Origin: Anseranas semipalmata
Taxonomy: Eukaryota; Chordata; Aves; Anseriformes; Anseranatidae
Direction: 5' to 3'
Length of the DNA: 64,000 nucleotides
NCBI GenBank assembly: GCA_013399115.1
Contig: VXAA01000979.1
Coordinates: forward strand, 1-64,000
The notes under the pieces are model-generated. The model ran no database searches, was not told the DNA's origin, and saw nothing but the letters and a program-made list of their open reading frames with translations. A program made the position numbers and the translations under genes. Position 1 is the first letter of the stretch. The number at the start of each line of letters is the position of its first letter. Positions 60,531 to 64,000 of the stretch are shown here, in pieces.

Positions 60531-63500
60531 CACTTCAAAAGTTTTAGAAACACTGCCTAATTTTCCCAAATGTAAAACAGCTAAAATGTGAAGAGTAATT
60601 TGAACGCCACACCTCTTAACCTCTTCAGCAGCCTTCACAATGTTCAGGTGTCTTCACGTATAGTATGTGTGTACACTTTCTCCATGTTAACTACTCTTTT
60701 ACTCTTTTATTTTTAGCTTTTTATCCATTTTTTCTCCCTCCATCATACGTTCAGGTGTCATACAGATGGTCACAGTCCTTATATCTAAAGGAAAATATAC
60801 TCCATCAGTGCACTGAACCACTACTCTCTGGCAGCATCCATAGCGGTGCATCAGTGACTGCCTCATAACCTATTTCCAAAGAACCAAGTGTCCGAGGCCC
60901 TGCAATTACCTGTGAGTTACACAGCCACAGCAGAGACACCAAAGGCTGAACAAGGCAAAGACACTCTCCCACTGTACCACTCCCTCAAAGTCAGAGCTGG
61001 TTGTGAGACCTCACTGCTGTCCCCATGCTCTATCCGTTTGCTGACGAATTACCACAGCCTCTGGTCCGACAGCTTGCACAGACACCAACTCTTGTGTATT
61101 AAATCATCTTTGCAGAGTGGTCGCCACCTAGTATCATGAACTATTTCCCTCTATTCCATACACACCCATGCCCATTCCAGCCACTTCTTTGGGATGCTTA
61201 GGAAGTGGTAAAGTAGTTAAGGAACTGAATCCTCAAATACCAGGTCAAAATACAGCTAAAGAAGTACCAAAGACAAATGAAAACATCTCCTCTCCATGTC
61301 AATGCTTAGTGTTTCCCTTGATGTAGCTATAAAATATCTGAAGCTCCTCCATCCCAAACTGAAGAGGTGCCAATTCTATAAACAGGTGATTACTGGCGGG
61401 AGGGGTAATGTGACATGTTTTCTTGCAAAAGTGTAATATCTGTTTTGTTTATGAATAGCATCTGTTCTAAGAAAGTTTAATATATCATGGCTGTAACATG
61501 CTGTATAGGACGGACAAGAGGAAAAAATACGCACAGTTTTAATAGCACATCTGTGGCTAGTTAGTTATGGTAAACTTCAGGTATGTGGTGATTTCAGCGT
61601 ATGTTCCCAAATACATCCCTAGCAACTGGATCTAAGACAAAAGCTGTTACTGCATTTCAGGGAATTATTAATGGACCTACTCAAAACCACACCAAAATTT
61701 GATGGAGTTTGGTTGATTTCAATGTAAAAACCACTGACACAGGATCACCTACAGATACAAGGCTCAAAGCTTGCTACAAGCCAGGTAGGGATGGCAGGAC
61801 AGCCTTGGCCCTGAGCAGTAATATTGAGGATGGGACATAAAACACAGAGGACTCCCAGTGAGGGAGGCTTTTAGGCCAGAGTGAATTATAGCGGCATAAA
61901 GCAGCAATAACTTGCACCGAGCAGACCAGAACTTCCCATTCACTCATCACACAGCAATGGCCAGCAGCAGCGCTGGGGCTGAAGAGCTGGCCGGTGTGCA
62001 GCATGCGCGTGTGTTTTTCCTTTTCTCCTCACTGCGCATTAATTCATCTGTATTTCCCCCACCTGGCCTGATTCTCCTGTGTTTGTGCATTCCCGCTTTC
62101 CACGATTTCTGTCTGTAACGGCCACTAACTCAGACTTGCAGGCGCTGCTCACCGAGCCCCGGTGCTCCCGCCAGGCACGTGGACCCGCTCCGCCATGTCC
62201 AGCAGGGCACTGCCCTCAGCCTCCCCACTGCGACGCACGGGACGGCCGTAGCACTCGCTTGGATCACACTGCCTCTCCATGCCCCTGCCCAGAGGCCCGG
62301 CTTTGCTGCACACACTCACCACTGGCTTTTGATTCATGGCTTCTTCACCCTTCTTGCCCACTGCAAGCCAGGCAGAGCACCTGAAGTGGCAATAATGGCC
62401 ACTCTGTTCCATCATGTCACTGATTTTCACCCACCTCAGGAGCCCTCAGTGACCAAACCCTGTGACAGATGTTTCAGGGCTCTTTTCTCTTCTGCAGACC
62501 CCATTTGTATGTTTCTCTCGCAGCCGCATTTAGTTCTTACAGCTATTTTAGGTTGGGAATGCCAAACAGAAGACTGTCAAACTGTGGTCCCCTTCTCCCG
62601 AAGGAGCCAGGAGAGGGACATCTCCCCAGGACCGTGGGCTTTGCAGGGGAGCAATGCTCCACCAGCCATGCACGTTTACTGTGATCACAAAAACAGCAGA
62701 ACTGCTTTCCTTCCTCCTCTGCTTTTCCTCATCTTTGCCCTTCTCCAAGCAGTCACGGTCTGTATTGCAGGAGCCACCTGAGACCACAGCCCCACCGATC
62801 TGGGCACTGAGCTAAGGCAAACACAGAAGCAACATCTGCCCCAAGAGCCTGCTCGCTAACAGGCTGAGGGCAAGATGCAGGAGGTGCAAGGAAAGTCTCC
62901 GAAAGCCACGCTGCCGTGGAGGGGCAGAGCCCGGTGCAGGACTCAGGCCTCCCCAGCTGCGGCACACCAGTCCTCTCCTTGGCCCCCCTTAGACATGATT
63001 TGGGGCTGCAGCTGTTCACAATTGTTAATTGTGAATCCAGCCTGAGAGAATCCCCAGATCACCTTGAAAATGACGTGATTTGCCTTCTGGTGTCAGCCTG
63101 CAGAGCTATGTCCAGGTCATGTTTTCAGGCTTTCCTCTGTAACAAGAGAGCTAGAAGCACAGGTGGCTGTTTTTTTTTCATTTTAGGAGGAAAGCTGTTT
63201 CTCAACTCAAGGCCTTTTGACTTTAAGGAAATCTCCAGCGAGTGCAGGACTCCTAACAAATTTGCAGAAGTGCCTTCCTTCAAGGGCTGCACCTCCCTTT
63301 GCAGCCCACCAAGAACCCTCAGAAGAGGTGTAACAAAACTGCCCCCAAAGGCAGAGACACATCTGGCACCCGGCTTTGAGGTGTGCTGCCCTGTGTGATT
63401 TTAACATGCTCTCCGCAGACAGTGAACTTCTGAGGGCAGAGAGATGTCCCTTCCCTTCACGTTGACGTTGTTCAGAACGCGATACAGGTTTCCTTTGGGC

Positions 63501-64000
63501 TGGTGCCCGAAGCCGGTGCCGCAGCAGCTCCCGGCCCAGCAGTGAGGCCTGCACTGCGTCCTAACCACCCAACGGGGAGCTCTGGGCTCGGGAAGGGGGG
63601 TGTCATCAGGACCACCTCCTGCAGCCAAGGACAGCAAACAGCTCCGAGCTGCAGCTGTGCAGATGAGGAAATAAATCATCCTGGAATTGTTCTTGTACAA
63701 GACAGTAGAGACAGGTATTAAAAAAAATCTCCCAATTTGCCTGTCAGAGTCAAGATGTTTAAATAATAAACCTTAACTAGCGCCAGCAAGGCCTCTTTGA
63801 TGGAAACCTGTGCTATCACCATGCCCACAAGAAGCTGTGCTCTGACTAAACCCAATCTTTCTACTTATTTAGTGTCAGCCACAAGGCTTTGCCATGGGCA
63901 AAACACAGGGCTTCCCGGCCAGCAAAGCTGCGGGTGCCCTGTGGGGCCGGGGTGTGAGGTGCCCAGGCCAGGTCCTGCTGGAGGGCCCCCTGACACCGGT
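60531..64000. other. Unique sequence, no gene recognised
   Basis: No supported exon, RNA gene or transposon. A CpG-richer patch occurs at about 62115-62262. Plus-strand frames at 62179-62781 (200 codons) and 62916-63398 overlap minus-strand frames and have no recognisable domain. The window ends in GC-rich unique DNA. Confidence 0.5.
62115..62262. promoter_or_regulatory. Small CpG-rich patch
   Basis: About 14 CpG in roughly 145 bp of GC-rich sequence. It could be a small CpG island or simply composition. No promoter motif or exon could be linked to it. Confidence 0.3.

Noticed and set aside
62179..62781. 200-codon plus-strand open frame
   Set aside because: Low-complexity Pro/Ala/His-rich start, overlapping minus-strand frames, and no recognisable domain or signal.
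1..64000. tRNA, rRNA, CRISPR array or bacterial operon structure
   Set aside because: No tRNA box A/B pair outside MIR-like fossils, no rRNA signature, no regularly spaced direct repeats, and the sequence is plainly vertebrate.

Overview
This window looks like euchromatic DNA from a bird, or a close archosaur relative. Four observations support that. The recognisable mobile DNA is almost entirely CR1-type LINE sequence, with the characteristic reverse-transcriptase peptides (DFSKAFD, a damaged FADD box, RTRGNG, VPSNLNHS) and the CR1 octamer tail. Several short, very old MIR/CORE-SINE-like pieces are present. Total repeat content is low. No L1, Alu, B1 or other mammal-specific repeats are visible. 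Species cannot be named from the sequence.

No intact protein-coding gene could be supported on either strand. The many open frames of 60-280 codons are what GC-rich vertebrate intergenic or intronic DNA produces by chance. They overlap on opposite strands, lack consistent splice-site framing and, outside CR1, match nothing I recognise. The only protein-coding ancestry I am confident of is the decayed CR1 ORF2 at 36-1005 (minus) and 8015-8668 (plus). The window is therefore best read as intergenic or large-intron sequence.

Layout. 1-8.7 kb: a CR1 octamer tail abuts the minus-strand RT half of a CR1. About 7 kb of unique sequence with two CpG-rich blocks (about 3.56-3.9 and 6.95-7.14 kb) follows, then the plus-strand 3' half of a CR1. 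The two CR1 halves break at the same codons (Val-Asp-Thr), which suggests one element split by an inversion of about 8 kb. 8.7-26 kb: unique sequence with three MIR-like fossils, one ancient CR1 3' fragment and a 30-bp minisatellite. 26-30.7 kb: unique sequence with short hydrophobic reading frames that weakly resemble four-transmembrane (MS4A-superfamily) exons, ending at an assembly gap inside a poly-T tract. 30.7-46.7 kb: AT-richer unique sequence with small tandem duplications and one possible old repeat carrying an inverted repeat. 46.7-52.8 kb: an LTR-like scrap followed by an ancient CR1 3' end, a perfect 8-bp-arm palindrome with homeodomain-type cores, and a short minus-strand CR1 tail. 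52.8-64 kb: unique sequence with a 15-bp hairpin, one MIR-like element and two moderately CpG-rich patches.

The observation most worth testing is the split CR1 with matching breakpoints at 35-45 and 8015-8025. Repeat families were assigned by recall of their consensus character, not by a database search, so boundaries are approximate.
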